Of a stretch of DNA of 64,000 nucleotides, positions 39,807-48,811 are shown piece by piece. The translations under genes were made by a program, and so were the position numbers. The DNA is from Legionella sp. PATHC032 (GTDB lineage: Bacteria; Pseudomonadota; Gammaproteobacteria; Legionellales; Legionellaceae), in contig NZ_JAPHOV010000001.1 of NCBI RefSeq assembly GCF_026191185.1, forward strand, positions 925,001 to 989,000. The letters run 5' to 3'. The notes under the pieces are model-generated. The model did no database searches. It had not been told where the DNA came from and saw only the letters and a list, made by a program, of their open reading frames with translations. How positions within the stretch are numbered: the first letter of the stretch is position 1; each line of letters opens with the position of its first letter.

Positions 39807-41053
39807 ATTCCCCCTCCACGTAGGATATCAACAGGATGAACAAGCGCTGCTTTATGAGCAGGAAGAACTGAAGCTATGATTGAGGCGAACATTGCAAAAG
39901 CTGTTGCAATGGCAAATTGTAAGTAACTCCAATCGAGTGGCATATTAATCAATTCAGAACTTCCAGGTGGTTTGAATTGGACTTGCATAAGACTGTACAT
40001 CAGTCCACTTCCCAAAGGCAGTCCTAACAAACATCCAACAAGTCCGAGAAGAAAACCTTCTATGATAAAAATAAATTGAATATCATGTTTTTGAAAACCG
40101 ATTGATTTAAGTATGGCAATGTCTCTGTGTTTTTCCATTACTACAGTCGAAATAACATTATATATTCCAAATGCTGCGACAATTAAAACAGCACTAACCA
40201 CGCTATACATAATGATATTTCGAATGACCAGTGTATTGAGCAAATCTTCCGATTTTTCCTGCCAGGAAATAGTTTTATAACCTATCTGTTTTTCAATTTG
40301 AGCGGCAATTTCATAGGCCTGATAGGGATTGGGAAGTTTTATAATTACGTTATTGGCGCGGTTAGGTCGGTTTAATAATGCTTGAGCGCGTTTGATACTA
40401 ATGAACGCCTGATTGGTATCAAAATCTGAACGGCCAGTGCGAAATACACCAAGAATTTTGAAAGTACGTATTTGACCATTAGGTGTTGTCACAGTGATGT
40501 TATCATCTTTTGTCAGGGATAATTTACGCAAGAGCTCGCTTCCCAAGACAATACCATCGGGATTCACTATGAGATCATCAATCGAACCTGAAGTCATATA
40601 ATTTTCAATAGTAGAAACTTTTTTTATCTCTTCAGGAATCATACCATTCAGAGTGACCGAATAATCTTTCCCTGCATAACTAATTAAGCTTTGCCCAATT
40701 AGAACAGGAGAAATAACAATCCCCGGGATGGTAAGCGATAAATTATTTATTGTTTGTTCATAGCCGCGAATCCCGCGAGGTTCTGTTAATGGTTTAACAC
40801 TGCGAATTTCAATAGCACCCTGTTTGTATAGCTGTTGAATAGGCTGTATACGAGGGTTGCGATATTCATCGATAATCGTAATATGAGGTGAATTATCCAC
40901 TAAGCGTCTAATAAAATCTTTTTCAGATCCCTGCATCAGTGAAGAAATTGTTAAAAAGAAGGCTACTCCCAATACAATGCCCATCAAAGAAACCAGGCTT
41001 TGTCGTTTGCGTGCCAGTAAATGTTTTAAAGCGATCTTTAAAAATAGCTTCAT
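39803..41053 (-). CDS. ABC transporter permease, FtsX/MacB-like
   Basis: A 416-residue permease with one N-terminal helix (about 20-40), a large periplasmic MacB-PCD domain (about 45-275) and three C-terminal helices of the FtsX domain (about 285-410, with KHRDIAILKSIGFQKHDIQF between the first two). The arrangement is that of mechanotransmission-type exporters such as MacB or DevC. It overlaps the ATPase by 4 bases and the fusion-protein gene by 1 base. Confidence 0.9.
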   Translation of the reverse strand: MKLFLKIALKHLLARKRQSLVSLMGIVLGVAFFLTISSLMQGSEKDFIRRLVDNSPHITIIDEYRNPRIQPIQQLYKQGAIEIRSVKPLTEPRGIRGYEQTINNLSLTIPGIVISPVLIGQSLISYAGKDYSVTLNGMIPEEIKKVSTIENYMTSGSIDDLIVNPDGIVLGSELLRKLSLTKDDNITVTTPNGQIRTFKILGVFRTGRSDFDTNQAFISIKRAQALLNRPNRANNVIIKLPNPYQAYEIAAQIEKQIGYKTISWQEKSEDLLNTLVIRNIIMYSVVSAVLIVAAFGIYNVISTVVMEKHRDIAILKSIGFQKHDIQFIFIIEGFLLGLVGCLLGLPLGSGLMYSLMQVQFKPPGSSELINMPLDWSYLQFAIATAFAMFASIIASVLPAHKAALVHPVDILRGGGM

Positions 41054-42069
41054 TATTCTTCCTGTTTCACAAGAATGAAACGTACTTTTTGCCCTTTTTT
41101 TAGCTTATTATCAGGTTGTAATACAACCAGATCATGAATACTTACACCTTTTAAAATCTCGATTTGATTCAATCCTTTTGCACCAATAGTCACTGTATTT
41201 TGAGAGAGTTTCCCATCATCCTGTACAAGCCAAACTTTGTTTTCAGAAATACTACTCACAGGCAGCAATAAGGCATTTTTCTTTTCATGGATAATAATAT
41301 TGGTTTCAGCTGTCATGCCAATTAATAAAGGGTTGTTTTCTGTAAAACTAATACGAACTCTATAACTTCTGGCTATTGGATCGCCTTTTGGGGTGATGCT
41401 TTTGACGTGGCCATAAAAAACTTGATTTGGAAAAGCATCTGATCTTATCAACACTTTTTGCCCGACTTGGACTAATATAATGTCTTCTTCATCGACTTCA
41501 GCTGAAATTCTTAGCGGAGCGCAGCATGAAAGCCAAAATACAGGTTGATTTGCTGGGATTAGTTGTCCAACTTCACCGTCACGTTTAATGATACGACCAT
41601 CGGCAGGGGCTACTAGTTGTAAGTAACTGATTTGAGCTTCAATTCTGTGCACTGCGGCACTGGCAGCTTGCCATTCAGACAAGGTGCGATCATATTCATC
41701 TTTGGAAATGACCCCTTTTTTAACTAATTGAGCATTCCGTTCATATCTTATTTTTGCTAATTTTTCATGTTCTTTCAGCTCTTTTAGGTTATGTTGCAGG
41801 TGTTCATCTTCCAGGCTGGCTAATATCTGTCCCTTTACGACTTCAGAACCCTCATCTGCATTCAACTTGATAAGGCGGGCTGTGTTTTGTGAGGCAATTG
41901 GCATCATGATGGTTGGTTCGACTGTTCCTGTGGCATAAACAGCTTGAACTGCAGTTCCATAAACAGGATGTACAACTTTGACAGTTCCAATTATCCATAA
42001 GTAGCGAATAAACCATATTATTGCAATGAAGGCTAAGCCTGAAACTACAAAAGTTAAGTATTTTTTCAT
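41053..42069 (-). CDS. HlyD/MacA-family membrane fusion protein
   Basis: Periplasmic adaptor of 338 residues. One N-terminal helix (about 5-24) is followed by a split biotinyl-lipoyl domain (MPIASQNTARLIKLNADEGS and the later VAPADGRIIKRDGEVGQLIP) around a short alpha-hairpin (about 95-150), then beta-barrel and membrane-proximal domains. First gene of the three-gene exporter. No dedicated outer-membrane factor is adjacent; a TolC-type partner would be encoded elsewhere. Substrate unknown. Confidence 0.88.
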   Translation of the reverse strand: MKKYLTFVVSGLAFIAIIWFIRYLWIIGTVKVVHPVYGTAVQAVYATGTVEPTIMMPIASQNTARLIKLNADEGSEVVKGQILASLEDEHLQHNLKELKEHEKLAKIRYERNAQLVKKGVISKDEYDRTLSEWQAASAAVHRIEAQISYLQLVAPADGRIIKRDGEVGQLIPANQPVFWLSCCAPLRISAEVDEEDIILVQVGQKVLIRSDAFPNQVFYGHVKSITPKGDPIARSYRVRISFTENNPLLIGMTAETNIIIHEKKNALLLPVSSISENKVWLVQDDGKLSQNTVTIGAKGLNQIEILKGVSIHDLVVLQPDNKLKKGQKVRFILVKQEE

Positions 42070-42334
42070 AAACGACTAGCCTATGATATGGGCTTTTAAA
42101 GTGCTGGTTGATAATCTCATTTTATTTCCTATTTATAACATTGTTTATAACCTTTGAAAAATTATCTTGGTATAGTGGTTTTGCCTTTGGTCATCTTTAA
42201 ATCATAGGCAGATATAAAAAACTCAGTAAGACAATCGTTCATTGCAGTACTGTTAAAAGAAGAATAAATCTCTCTTGTGCCTTCCAGTCATCCTAAGCTA
42301 ACATTGTGCTAATACTTGGTAATGGATTGTTATA

Positions 42335-42928
42335 ATGAGCAATTTTAGAAATTTCCTGGTTTTTATACTTTTATTTTTTTCTTTTTGCGGTCAGTTAACA
42401 GCTTCAAGTAAGCAGAATTTGGCATTTAGGAATTTTTGGCATCCTACTTATTTGGGACAACGTCTTGATTACTGTACTTTAGATGGGAAGGAGTGTGGAA
42501 AGGATGTAGCCAATCGTTATTGCCAAATGTTGGGTTATGATTACTCTACTCAAAATGTCATTGCCTATAACGTAGGTTTAACCAATTATTTGGGTAGCAG
42601 GGCTCAGTGTAAAGGATGGCGTTGTAATGGTTTTATGACGATAGTTTGTGCTATTGGTTTATCACATACTCCTCCCCAACCTTATCATTATCGAGAGAAG
42701 AAATTTGCCGTACCCCGTTACAATGATTACCGGGTCGATTGGTGTTTGGAACGTAATAAAGGTTGTGGTAAACAGGCAGCCAATTCTTTCTGTAATCGTA
42801 TGGGATATATGCAAGCCAAGGATTTCGTTAAGCAGACTCAAGTGAGTGCTACGAAAACCATAGGAAGTCAGGAATTATGTTTTGGCAATCAGTGTAATGC
42901 GTTTAAGATGATTATTTGTTATAGATAA
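42335..42928 (+). CDS. Secreted protein with two six-cysteine domains
   Basis: A 197-residue exported protein: signal peptide (about residues 1-24), then two copies of one domain of about 60-70 residues with identical six-cysteine spacing. Repeat 1 runs from about 45 (DYCTLDGKECGKDVANRYC) to 109, repeat 2 from about 130 (DWCLERNKGCGKQAANSFC) to 195. Each copy reads W/Y-C, CGK-x2-AN-x2-C, GY, then a C-x(4-5)-C pair and a terminal C. Six-cysteine domains of this general pattern occur in other bacterial secreted proteins, but I know no function. It stands alone upstream of fleQ. Confidence 0.78.
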   Translation: MSNFRNFLVFILLFFSFCGQLTASSKQNLAFRNFWHPTYLGQRLDYCTLDGKECGKDVANRYCQMLGYDYSTQNVIAYNVGLTNYLGSRAQCKGWRCNGFMTIVCAIGLSHTPPQPYHYREKKFAVPRYNDYRVDWCLERNKGCGKQAANSFCNRMGYMQAKDFVKQTQVSATKTIGSQELCFGNQCNAFKMIICYR

Positions 42929-43059
42929 ATCAAATGATTAGGTGGGCGATGGCTATGAGTTTTTAATTAGCATCAGGATAGATTGGTAATTTTTTAATTA
43001 CAGCGATATGGCCTAATTTGATAGATTTTATGACGGTTAAAATAAATTGTGACAATTAT

Positions 43060-43089
43060 TTGACAGTTATTCATTATGTGTCCGATACT
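43060..43089 (+). promoter_or_regulatory. Sigma-70-type promoter of fleQ
   Basis: A perfect -35 TTGACA at 43060-43065 and -10 GATACT at 43084-43089, spacing 18, lie 34 bases before the fleQ start. This fits vegetative transcription of the flagellar master regulator. Confidence 0.55.
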
Positions 43090-43123
43090 TTAAATTAAAT
43101 GACTCAAACTTAAGGATAGGTTT

Positions 43124-44539
43124 ATGAGGAGCAATGACAGGATTTATATTATCGATGATAATAAAGAACGTTGTGACAAGCTTCGGACTATTTTTGATTT
43201 TATAGGTCAATCCTCTGAGGTCACTCAATATGACAATTGGCAGTTGAGTGTTAACCCTAATCCAAGTGTGATAGTGCTTGGAGCATGTGCCTCTTTTGAA
43301 AAAATGATGGATGAATTGGATGCATTAGTTAAACGGTTTCCAAAAACTCCTGTATTGGTTATTGACGCCGTGCTTTCTACATCTGAATGCGCGGATCGAA
43401 ATGTGGTTGATTGTTTATCATTTCCGTTCAGCTATGCAAAAATGCTTAAGTCGCTTCACAGGTGTCAAATAGCTAAAGAAGCAGTTAAATTTATCACTGC
43501 AGGTACCCACAGAACCCCCTTGTTTAGAAGTTTGGTTGGGAATAGTGAAGGCATTCGTCAAGTACGCAAATTAATCGAGCAAGTAGCAGATACCGAGGCC
43601 AGTGTGTTGATTTTGGGTGAGTCAGGTACGGGTAAAGAAGTTGTTGCTCGCAATATACATTCCCTTTCATCCCGAGCAAATAAACCATTTGTCCCCATAA
43701 ATTGTGGAGCAATCCCGGGGGAATTATTGGAGAGTGAATTGTTTGGTCATGAAAAAGGGGCATTTACAGGAGCGATTACATCAAGGCAAGGGCGTTTTGA
43801 GTTGGCTAATGGAGGAACTCTATTCCTGGATGAAATAGGCGATATGCCATTAGCTATGCAGGTTAAGTTATTAAGAGTATTACAAGAACGTTGTTTTGAA
43901 AGAGTAGGTTCCAATAAAAGCATCGAGGTAAATGTTCGTATTATTGCTGCTACACATAGAAATTTAGAAATTGCTATTCAAGAAGGGAAATTTAGAGAAG
44001 ATTTATTTTACAGATTGAATGTATTTCCCATTGAAATGCCCCCACTTCGTAATAGAAGTAGTGATTTATCACTTCTTTTTAATGAACTGGTTTCTCGAAT
44101 AGAAGGAGAGGGCAGACCTACCGTTCGATTAATGCCTGATGCTATGGATGCTTTATGCGAATACAGTTGGCCAGGTAATGTGAGAGAGTTAGCTAATCTA
44201 GTGGAGAGACTATCCATTCTTTACCCTAATGGTATTATTGGCAAGAATGATTTGCCTCATCGATTTCAAGGTGAATACAAGCCATCCTCTATAGAGGCTT
44301 CTGGGTCGGAGCGTGAAACTCTGTTGCAAATAATAAAACAGGAGTCAGTAGCTAATGCAGAAGGCATTGATTTAAAAGAACATTTAGTCAAGACTGAACT
44401 TGCCTTGATTAGCCAGGCCTTAGATGAGTCAGATTGGGTTGTTGCTCATGCAGCTAGTTATCTCAACATGAGAAGGACAACTTTAGTTGAAAAAATGCGC
44501 AAATATGGCTTAACTCGACCAGAAAGAATGGAACGATAG
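43124..44539 (+). CDS. fleQ: Sigma-54-dependent flagellar regulator FleQ
   Basis: Master activator of flagellar genes and, in Pseudomonas, a c-di-GMP-responsive regulator. The 471 residues have an N-terminal receiver-like FleQ domain (1-120) in which the phospho-acceptor position reads VIVLGACAS without the usual Asp, a central AAA+ domain (about 135-375; [12 protein letters not shown], the sigma-54 contact GAFTGA and Walker [12 protein letters not shown]) and a C-terminal Fis-type helix-turn-helix (about 425-465, [20 protein letters not shown]). It is monocistronic. Confidence 0.93.
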   Translation: MRSNDRIYIIDDNKERCDKLRTIFDFIGQSSEVTQYDNWQLSVNPNPSVIVLGACASFEKMMDELDALVKRFPKTPVLVIDAVLSTSECADRNVVDCLSFPFSYAKMLKSLHRCQIAKEAVKFITAGTHRTPLFRSLVGNSEGIRQVRKLIEQVADTEASVLILGESGTGKEVVARNIHSLSSRANKPFVPINCGAIPGELLESELFGHEKGAFTGAITSRQGRFELANGGTLFLDEIGDMPLAMQVKLLRVLQERCFERVGSNKSIEVNVRIIAATHRNLEIAIQEGKFREDLFYRLNVFPIEMPPLRNRSSDLSLLFNELVSRIEGEGRPTVRLMPDAMDALCEYSWPGNVRELANLVERLSILYPNGIIGKNDLPHRFQGEYKPSSIEASGSERETLLQIIKQESVANAEGIDLKEHLVKTELALISQALDESDWVVAHAASYLNMRRTTLVEKMRKYGLTRPERMER

Positions 44540-44580
44540 AGATTCAGCTTACTTCATATCACTTATTGGCTAGCACAGGA

Positions 44581-44823
44581 TTATTTCTCTTTTTCCTGTG
44601 TTTCTTCTATTTTTGATTCAGGTTTGCTTTCTGTTTTTGGTTCGGGCTTACTTTCAGCTGCTTTACCTTCTGTGGGTTTCTCTTCAGTACTAACTGGCTG
44701 CGCTCTTTTTTGCTTGTAATCCTGAATTATTTCGCTGACACTGTTTTTAATTCCTTTGAATAATTTCGCAGTCATTGATGTTAACTCATTAAGATCTGGT
44801 AACTTCGATTTGAAATCACTCAT
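44581..44823 (-). CDS. Small charged protein with Lys/Pro/Glu-rich tail
   Basis: An 80-residue protein I do not recognise. Residues 1-40 could form an amphipathic helix (LTSMTAKLFKGIKNSVSEII); residues 42-80 are low-complexity repeats of K-P-E and S-K-P-E. There is no signal peptide or membrane helix. It lies between fleQ (convergent) and sohB, with 221 gene-free bases upstream that hold its promoter. Confidence 0.6.
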   Translation of the reverse strand: MSDFKSKLPDLNELTSMTAKLFKGIKNSVSEIIQDYKQKRAQPVSTEEKPTEGKAAESKPEPKTESKPESKIEETQEKEK

Positions 44824-45044
44824 GTCTTACTCCTCAGAAAAAATTGTTATTCTTTAATTATATACCGAGATTCAACTTTTGGTTAATGGCAGATTTTGAA
44901 AATTTTTTCTAAATAATTCATTAAGTTCCTTGGCTATCATCTATCTTTAAGCTCATGATAAATTGCTCTCGTTTCCTATTGCATCAGCCTAATTTAATGG
45001 TATTGAATTTCAATAGCGCTCTTAGACTGTTTCAGTACTAATTT

Positions 45045-45980
45045 TTAAATCCATGGATGGATCAGTCTCATTGCCGGTTTTAGTAACTTGCTGATAATTG
45101 GCAATTTGGCATGGACGGTTAATTTAAATGCATTAAACTCAGCCATTTTTTCTATTAAATACTCATCACTAGTAGCTAACTTATCGACGAGCCGGAGATC
45201 AAAAGCGTCTTTTGCTATCCAATGTTCACCAGTTGCAACCTTATCTATATCCAGTTGACTTCTATTTTTAAGAACATACTCTCTAAATGCGGTATGAATT
45301 TTTTCCAAATCTTCCTGAAACTTTTTTCTACCTTTTTCGGTATTTTCTGCAAAAAGTGTTAAGGTGCGTTTGTATTCTCCTGCAGTTAATAACTCAACAT
45401 CAATGTTATTTTTCTTTAACCAGCGATGAAAGTTAGGAATTTGAGCAACTACGCCTATAGAGCCAATTATTGCAAATGGGGCAGCAATTATTTTATTTGC
45501 TACGCAGGCCATTAAATACCCACCGCTGGCTGCCATTTTGTCTATACTGACAGTCAAAGGAATTTTTTTATCACGGATTCGCTGTAATTGTGACGCAGCA
45601 AGTCCATAGCCATTGACGGCCCCTCCAGGGCTTTCTAATCTCACTAAAACTTCATCTTCAGGCTTTGCTATACTTAATATCGATGTGACTTCATCTCTTA
45701 GTTGTTCAACTTGAGTTGCTTTAATATCACCACTAAAATCAATGACATAAAGAACCGGGCGCTTGGTTTTATCTTTCTTCTTTTTTCCAGGTTTTTTTCC
45801 TAAAATCTCTTTATTCATTAAGGCATTCAGGTGCTCATACTCTTCATTAAGAGAGGTAATTTCCAGTTTGGGTTTGGTTTTGCGACCCATAGAAAATATG
45901 CCTGCCAGAAGAATGAGTAATGCGATGACGAGAGTGATGCATTTTAAGAGAAACATGCCATATTCACTAAGGAATTCCAT
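45045..45980 (-). CDS. sohB: SohB-type inner-membrane serine protease
   Basis: Signal peptide peptidase A family (S49) membrane protease, 311 residues. It has an N-terminal helix (about 8-30), a linker rich in Lys (GKKPGKKKKDKTKR) and the S49 domain with LESPGGAVNGYG, the nucleophile in DKMAASGGYLMACVANKI, and the GSIGVV motif. The ATG at 45980 has AAGG six bases upstream; an in-frame GTG at 46025 would add 15 residues. It is divergent from ccmA. Confidence 0.9.
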   Translation of the reverse strand: MEFLSEYGMFLLKCITLVIALLILLAGIFSMGRKTKPKLEITSLNEEYEHLNALMNKEILGKKPGKKKKDKTKRPVLYVIDFSGDIKATQVEQLRDEVTSILSIAKPEDEVLVRLESPGGAVNGYGLAASQLQRIRDKKIPLTVSIDKMAASGGYLMACVANKIIAAPFAIIGSIGVVAQIPNFHRWLKKNNIDVELLTAGEYKRTLTLFAENTEKGRKKFQEDLEKIHTAFREYVLKNRSQLDIDKVATGEHWIAKDAFDLRLVDKLATSDEYLIEKMAEFNAFKLTVHAKLPIISKLLKPAMRLIHPWI

Positions 45981-46066
45981 CATATACCTTTGCAAAAAAT
46001 AAAGCAGATTATGGCGATCATCCACTCACTTCGCAAGTAAAAATTAAATAACTTTTAATGAAGGCA

Positions 46067-46091
46067 TTGGGGATTTTTCTTATGTCCTGTT
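46067..46091. repeat. Solo end of the inverted-repeat family, copy 3
   Basis: TTGGGGATTTTTCTTATGTCCTGTT matches the right end of copy 1 with three changes, continuing into the same CTGTT flank. No left arm is found nearby. It lies in the sohB-ccmA divergent promoter region, 36 bases before the ccmA start. Confidence 0.5.
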
Positions 46092-46127
46092 ATAGTTAGC
46101 TGAGTGTATCTAATAATAAAGTGTTTT

Positions 46128-46730
46128 ATGCTTGATGTGATTGAACTTGATTTTGACTACCATGATCAGCTGTTGTTGCAACAAATTTCTTTTCATCTTC
46201 CTGCTGGGGGCTTATTGCATTTAAAAGGATCCAATGGAGCGGGAAAAACGACTTTACTTAAATTAATCGCAGGTTTGCTTAATCCTGAAAACGGAGAAAT
46301 TCTCTTCGAAAGACAACCTATAAAAAAGGATCTGTGCACCTATCAAAAGCAATTATGTTTTGTGGGGCATAGATCAGGGATCAATCCCTATCTTACTCTA
46401 AGAGAAAATTGTTTATTTGATATACACTTTTCTCCTGGTGTATTGAATATTACAGAATTATGCAGGTTATTCAGTTTAGAACATCTTATTGATTATCCAT
46501 GCGGATTACTATCCTCAGGACAAAAAAGACAAGTTGCTTTATTAAGATTATGGATGTCAAAAGCAAAATTATGGTTGCTTGATGAGCCTCTGGTTGCTCT
46601 TGATGAGTCATCATTGGTTACGATTATCACAAAAATTCAGGAGCATAGGGCAAAAGGTGGCGCTGTATTATTGACTTCTCATCAGGACTTGCCTTTAAAC
46701 AAGGCAGATTATGAGGAGTATCATCTATGA
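46128..46730 (+). CDS. ccmA: Haem exporter ATP-binding protein CcmA
   Basis: ATPase of the CcmAB(CD) system that releases holo-CcmE during cytochrome c maturation. The 200 residues have Walker A GSNGAGKTT, the CcmA-type FVGHRSGINPYLT, signature LSSGQKRQVALLRLW and Walker B LWLLDEPLVALD. I use the ATG at 46128; an in-frame start at 46104 would add eight unconserved residues. First gene of the ccm operon, overlapping ccmB by 4 bases. Confidence 0.95.
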   Translation: MLDVIELDFDYHDQLLLQQISFHLPAGGLLHLKGSNGAGKTTLLKLIAGLLNPENGEILFERQPIKKDLCTYQKQLCFVGHRSGINPYLTLRENCLFDIHFSPGVLNITELCRLFSLEHLIDYPCGLLSSGQKRQVALLRLWMSKAKLWLLDEPLVALDESSLVTIITKIQEHRAKGGAVLLTSHQDLPLNKADYEEYHL

Positions 46731-47407
46731 ATTTCACACTTCAATTATTCGGAAAACAGTTCAGGCGTGAACTATTAATCCAGGTGCGGCAAATCAGATA
46801 TTTAGTTAATTCGTGTTTATTTTTTTTAATGTTGTTGTTTATTTTTCCTCTTACCCTAAGACCAGAATTAATGTTGATGCGTATGTTTGCCCCCGGATTG
46901 GTGTGGATGGCCATTTTATTATCTATGCTTCTTTCATTAGAGCGTTTGTTTCAACAAGATTATGAACAAGGGGTCCTTGAGCAGTGGCTGGTTTCAGGAC
47001 AAGCATTAAATCTCCTTGTGACGGCTAAAGTTTTGGCACACTGGTTGGTATCCGTAACCCCTTTATTGATCTTATCTCCTGTGATTGCGATATTATTTTC
47101 ATTCAATGTTTGGGAAACTTGTATATTATTATTGAGCCTTATTTGTGGGACGCCTGCCATATTATTTTTATGTGCGCTGGCGGCAGCTTTTAGTGTAGGG
47201 ATAAATCAGCGCGGTGCTTTGATGGCATTGATTCTATTGCCATTAACTTTGCCTTTACTGATATTTGGTAGTGGTACTTTGAGTGTTGCCATGCAAGGTT
47301 TGCCGGTTAGCGGTTATCTGGCTTTATTATTGGCAATGTCTCTATTGGCAATTGGTTTTCTACCTTATGCGATTGCTGCGGTGATTCGTATTAGTCATAT
47401 CGACTAA
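46727..47407 (+). CDS. ccmB: Haem exporter permease CcmB
   Basis: Six-helix inner-membrane permease of the ccm ABC transporter, 226 residues. It has the typical N-terminal LQLFGKQFRRELLIQVRQIR, the central FQQDYEQGVLEQWLVSGQAL and the LILLPLTLPLLIFGSG segment. It overlaps ccmA by 4 bases; ccmC follows after 69 bases. Confidence 0.95.
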   Translation: MNFTLQLFGKQFRRELLIQVRQIRYLVNSCLFFLMLLFIFPLTLRPELMLMRMFAPGLVWMAILLSMLLSLERLFQQDYEQGVLEQWLVSGQALNLLVTAKVLAHWLVSVTPLLILSPVIAILFSFNVWETCILLLSLICGTPAILFLCALAAAFSVGINQRGALMALILLPLTLPLLIFGSGTLSVAMQGLPVSGYLALLLAMSLLAIGFLPYAIAAVIRISHID

Positions 47408-47476
47408 GCCTGGAACTAAATTTTGTGATTGTTTTGATGCGTGGTAGAATCCTTCTTTTTGATTTTATTGTTTCCT

Positions 47477-48232
47477 ATGTGGAAGATATTGTATCAGTTG
47501 GCATCGCCAAAAAATTTTTATAACTACGCAGGACGTATCATTCCATGGTTGGCAGTCAGTGCTTTGACTACCATGGCTATTGGTATGGTTTGGGGATTGG
47601 TATTTGCCCCACCGGATTATCAGCAGGGGGACGCATATCGAATTATTTATGTTCATGTACCCAGCGCTTTTTTGTCAATGGCATTGTATGCCTGGATGGG
47701 GTTTCTAGCCATTTTATTGTTGGTGTGGCGTATCAAAATGGCAGGACTTTTGATTCATAAAGTCTCGCAATTAGGAGCCTGCATGGCATTTCTTGCTTTA
47801 ATTACAGGGAGCATTTGGGGCAAACCCATGTGGGGTGCCTGGTGGGTATGGGATGCTCGCCTGACCTCGGAATTAGTGCTTTTGTTACTCTATCTGGCAA
47901 TTTTGGCTACTTACCAAGCAGTAAAAAATAAAGAAGATGGAGATAAAATAATAGCAATTTTAGCCTTGGTCGGTTTAATTGATTTGCCAATAATTCATTA
48001 TTCAGTTTATTGGTGGAACACTTTACATCAAGGCGCGACTTTATCTGTGTTTACCAAGCCCAAAATTGCCCTCAGTATGTTGTATCCTTTGTTACTCACT
48101 TTGCTGGGTTTTTTCTTGTATTCCTTATGGATTATTTTGGAAAAAGCACGTAATGAAGTCTTATTCAGGGAGAGAAAGCAATCATGGGTTAAGATTCAAT
48201 TTGAGGAAGAATCTGATGAATCAGTTTTTTGA
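47477..48232 (+). CDS. ccmC: Haem lyase/handling protein CcmC
   Basis: Inner-membrane WWD-domain protein that delivers haem to CcmE. The 251 residues have six helices, the WWD motif WGKPMWGAWWVWDARLTSEL and the two conserved His in YIIYVHVP-type and LIDLPIIHYSVYWWNTLHQ segments. I use the ATG at 47477 (MWKILYQLASPKNFY, the family start); the frame is open from 47441. ccmD overlaps its end by 17 bases. ccmB/ccmC are linked in Legionella to iron-limited and intracellular growth. Confidence 0.95.
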   Translation: MWKILYQLASPKNFYNYAGRIIPWLAVSALTTMAIGMVWGLVFAPPDYQQGDAYRIIYVHVPSAFLSMALYAWMGFLAILLLVWRIKMAGLLIHKVSQLGACMAFLALITGSIWGKPMWGAWWVWDARLTSELVLLLLYLAILATYQAVKNKEDGDKIIAILALVGLIDLPIIHYSVYWWNTLHQGATLSVFTKPKIALSMLYPLLLTLLGFFLYSLWIILEKARNEVLFRERKQSWVKIQFEEESDESVF

Positions 48233-48374
48233 ATGGTTGGCAATGGGCGGTTATTCTCTCTATGTTTGGCCTGCTTATGGTTTGGTTTGCGTGGTTTTAG
48301 GCATGAACATTTTAGGAATAAAGTGGCAAAGAACCCGTACGCGCAAAAAATTACAACGTTGGTTTAAGAGATAG
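48216..48374 (+). CDS. ccmD: Haem exporter small subunit CcmD
   Basis: Tiny bitopic protein of 52 residues. It begins MNQFFEWLAMGGYSLYVWPA with a membrane helix to about residue 33, followed by the basic cytoplasmic tail KWQRTRTRKKLQRWFKR typical of CcmD. The ATG at 48216 overlaps ccmC by 17 bases and has GAGGAAGAA upstream. The frame is open further upstream, but the longer product is not related to any family. Confidence 0.9.
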   Translation: MNQFFEWLAMGGYSLYVWPAYGLVCVVLGMNILGIKWQRTRTRKKLQRWFKR

Positions 48375-48379
48375 GTTAA

Positions 48380-48811
48380 ATGACCCCTGTACGGCGACGC
48401 AAATTATTTATCTTACTGTTTGCCCTGTCTGTTTTATCTGCAGCGGCTGCGCTGGTTCTATATGCCTTAAGACAAAATATCAGTTTATTTTACACTCCCA
48501 CACAGATTGTTGCAGGAGAAGCACCAGCAAAACACCACATTCGAGTTGGGGGCATGGTAGAAGCAAACAGCATAGTACGTGCCAAAAAAGGTTTGGATGT
48601 CCAGTTTAAAATTACGGATTTTGAGAACACGATTGTTGTTACCTATTCAGGGATACTTCCTGATCTATTTCGGGAAGGGCAAGGAATAGTTGCAGAAGGA
48701 GAAGTCACTGATAATCATCATTTTCGTGCTGTACAAGTTTTGGCAAAACACGATGCCAATTATATGCCACCTCAAGTAAAGTCTGCTTTAGCTGATAAGG
48801 TGAAAAAATGA
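48380..48811 (+). CDS. ccmE: Cytochrome c-type biogenesis haem chaperone CcmE
   Basis: Periplasmic haem chaperone of 143 residues anchored by one N-terminal helix (about 10-28). The OB-fold has [20 protein letters not shown] and the covalent haem-binding His in [14 protein letters not shown] near residue 125, the HxxxY motif. It lies 5 bases after ccmD and overlaps ccmF by 4. Confidence 0.96.
   Translation: MTPVRRRKLFILLFALSVLSAAAALVLYALRQNISLFYTPTQIVAGEAPAKHHIRVGGMVEANSIVRAKKGLDVQFKITDFENTIVVTYSGILPDLFREGQGIVAEGEVTDNHHFRAVQVLAKHDANYMPPQVKSALADKVKK

Noticed and set aside
39129-42069. Assignment of the ABC exporter as LolCDE
   Set aside because: The ATPase is LolD-like, but the set includes an HlyD/MacA-type fusion protein and a single permease with a MacB-type periplasmic domain, which fits an exporter rather than the lipoprotein-sorting machine.
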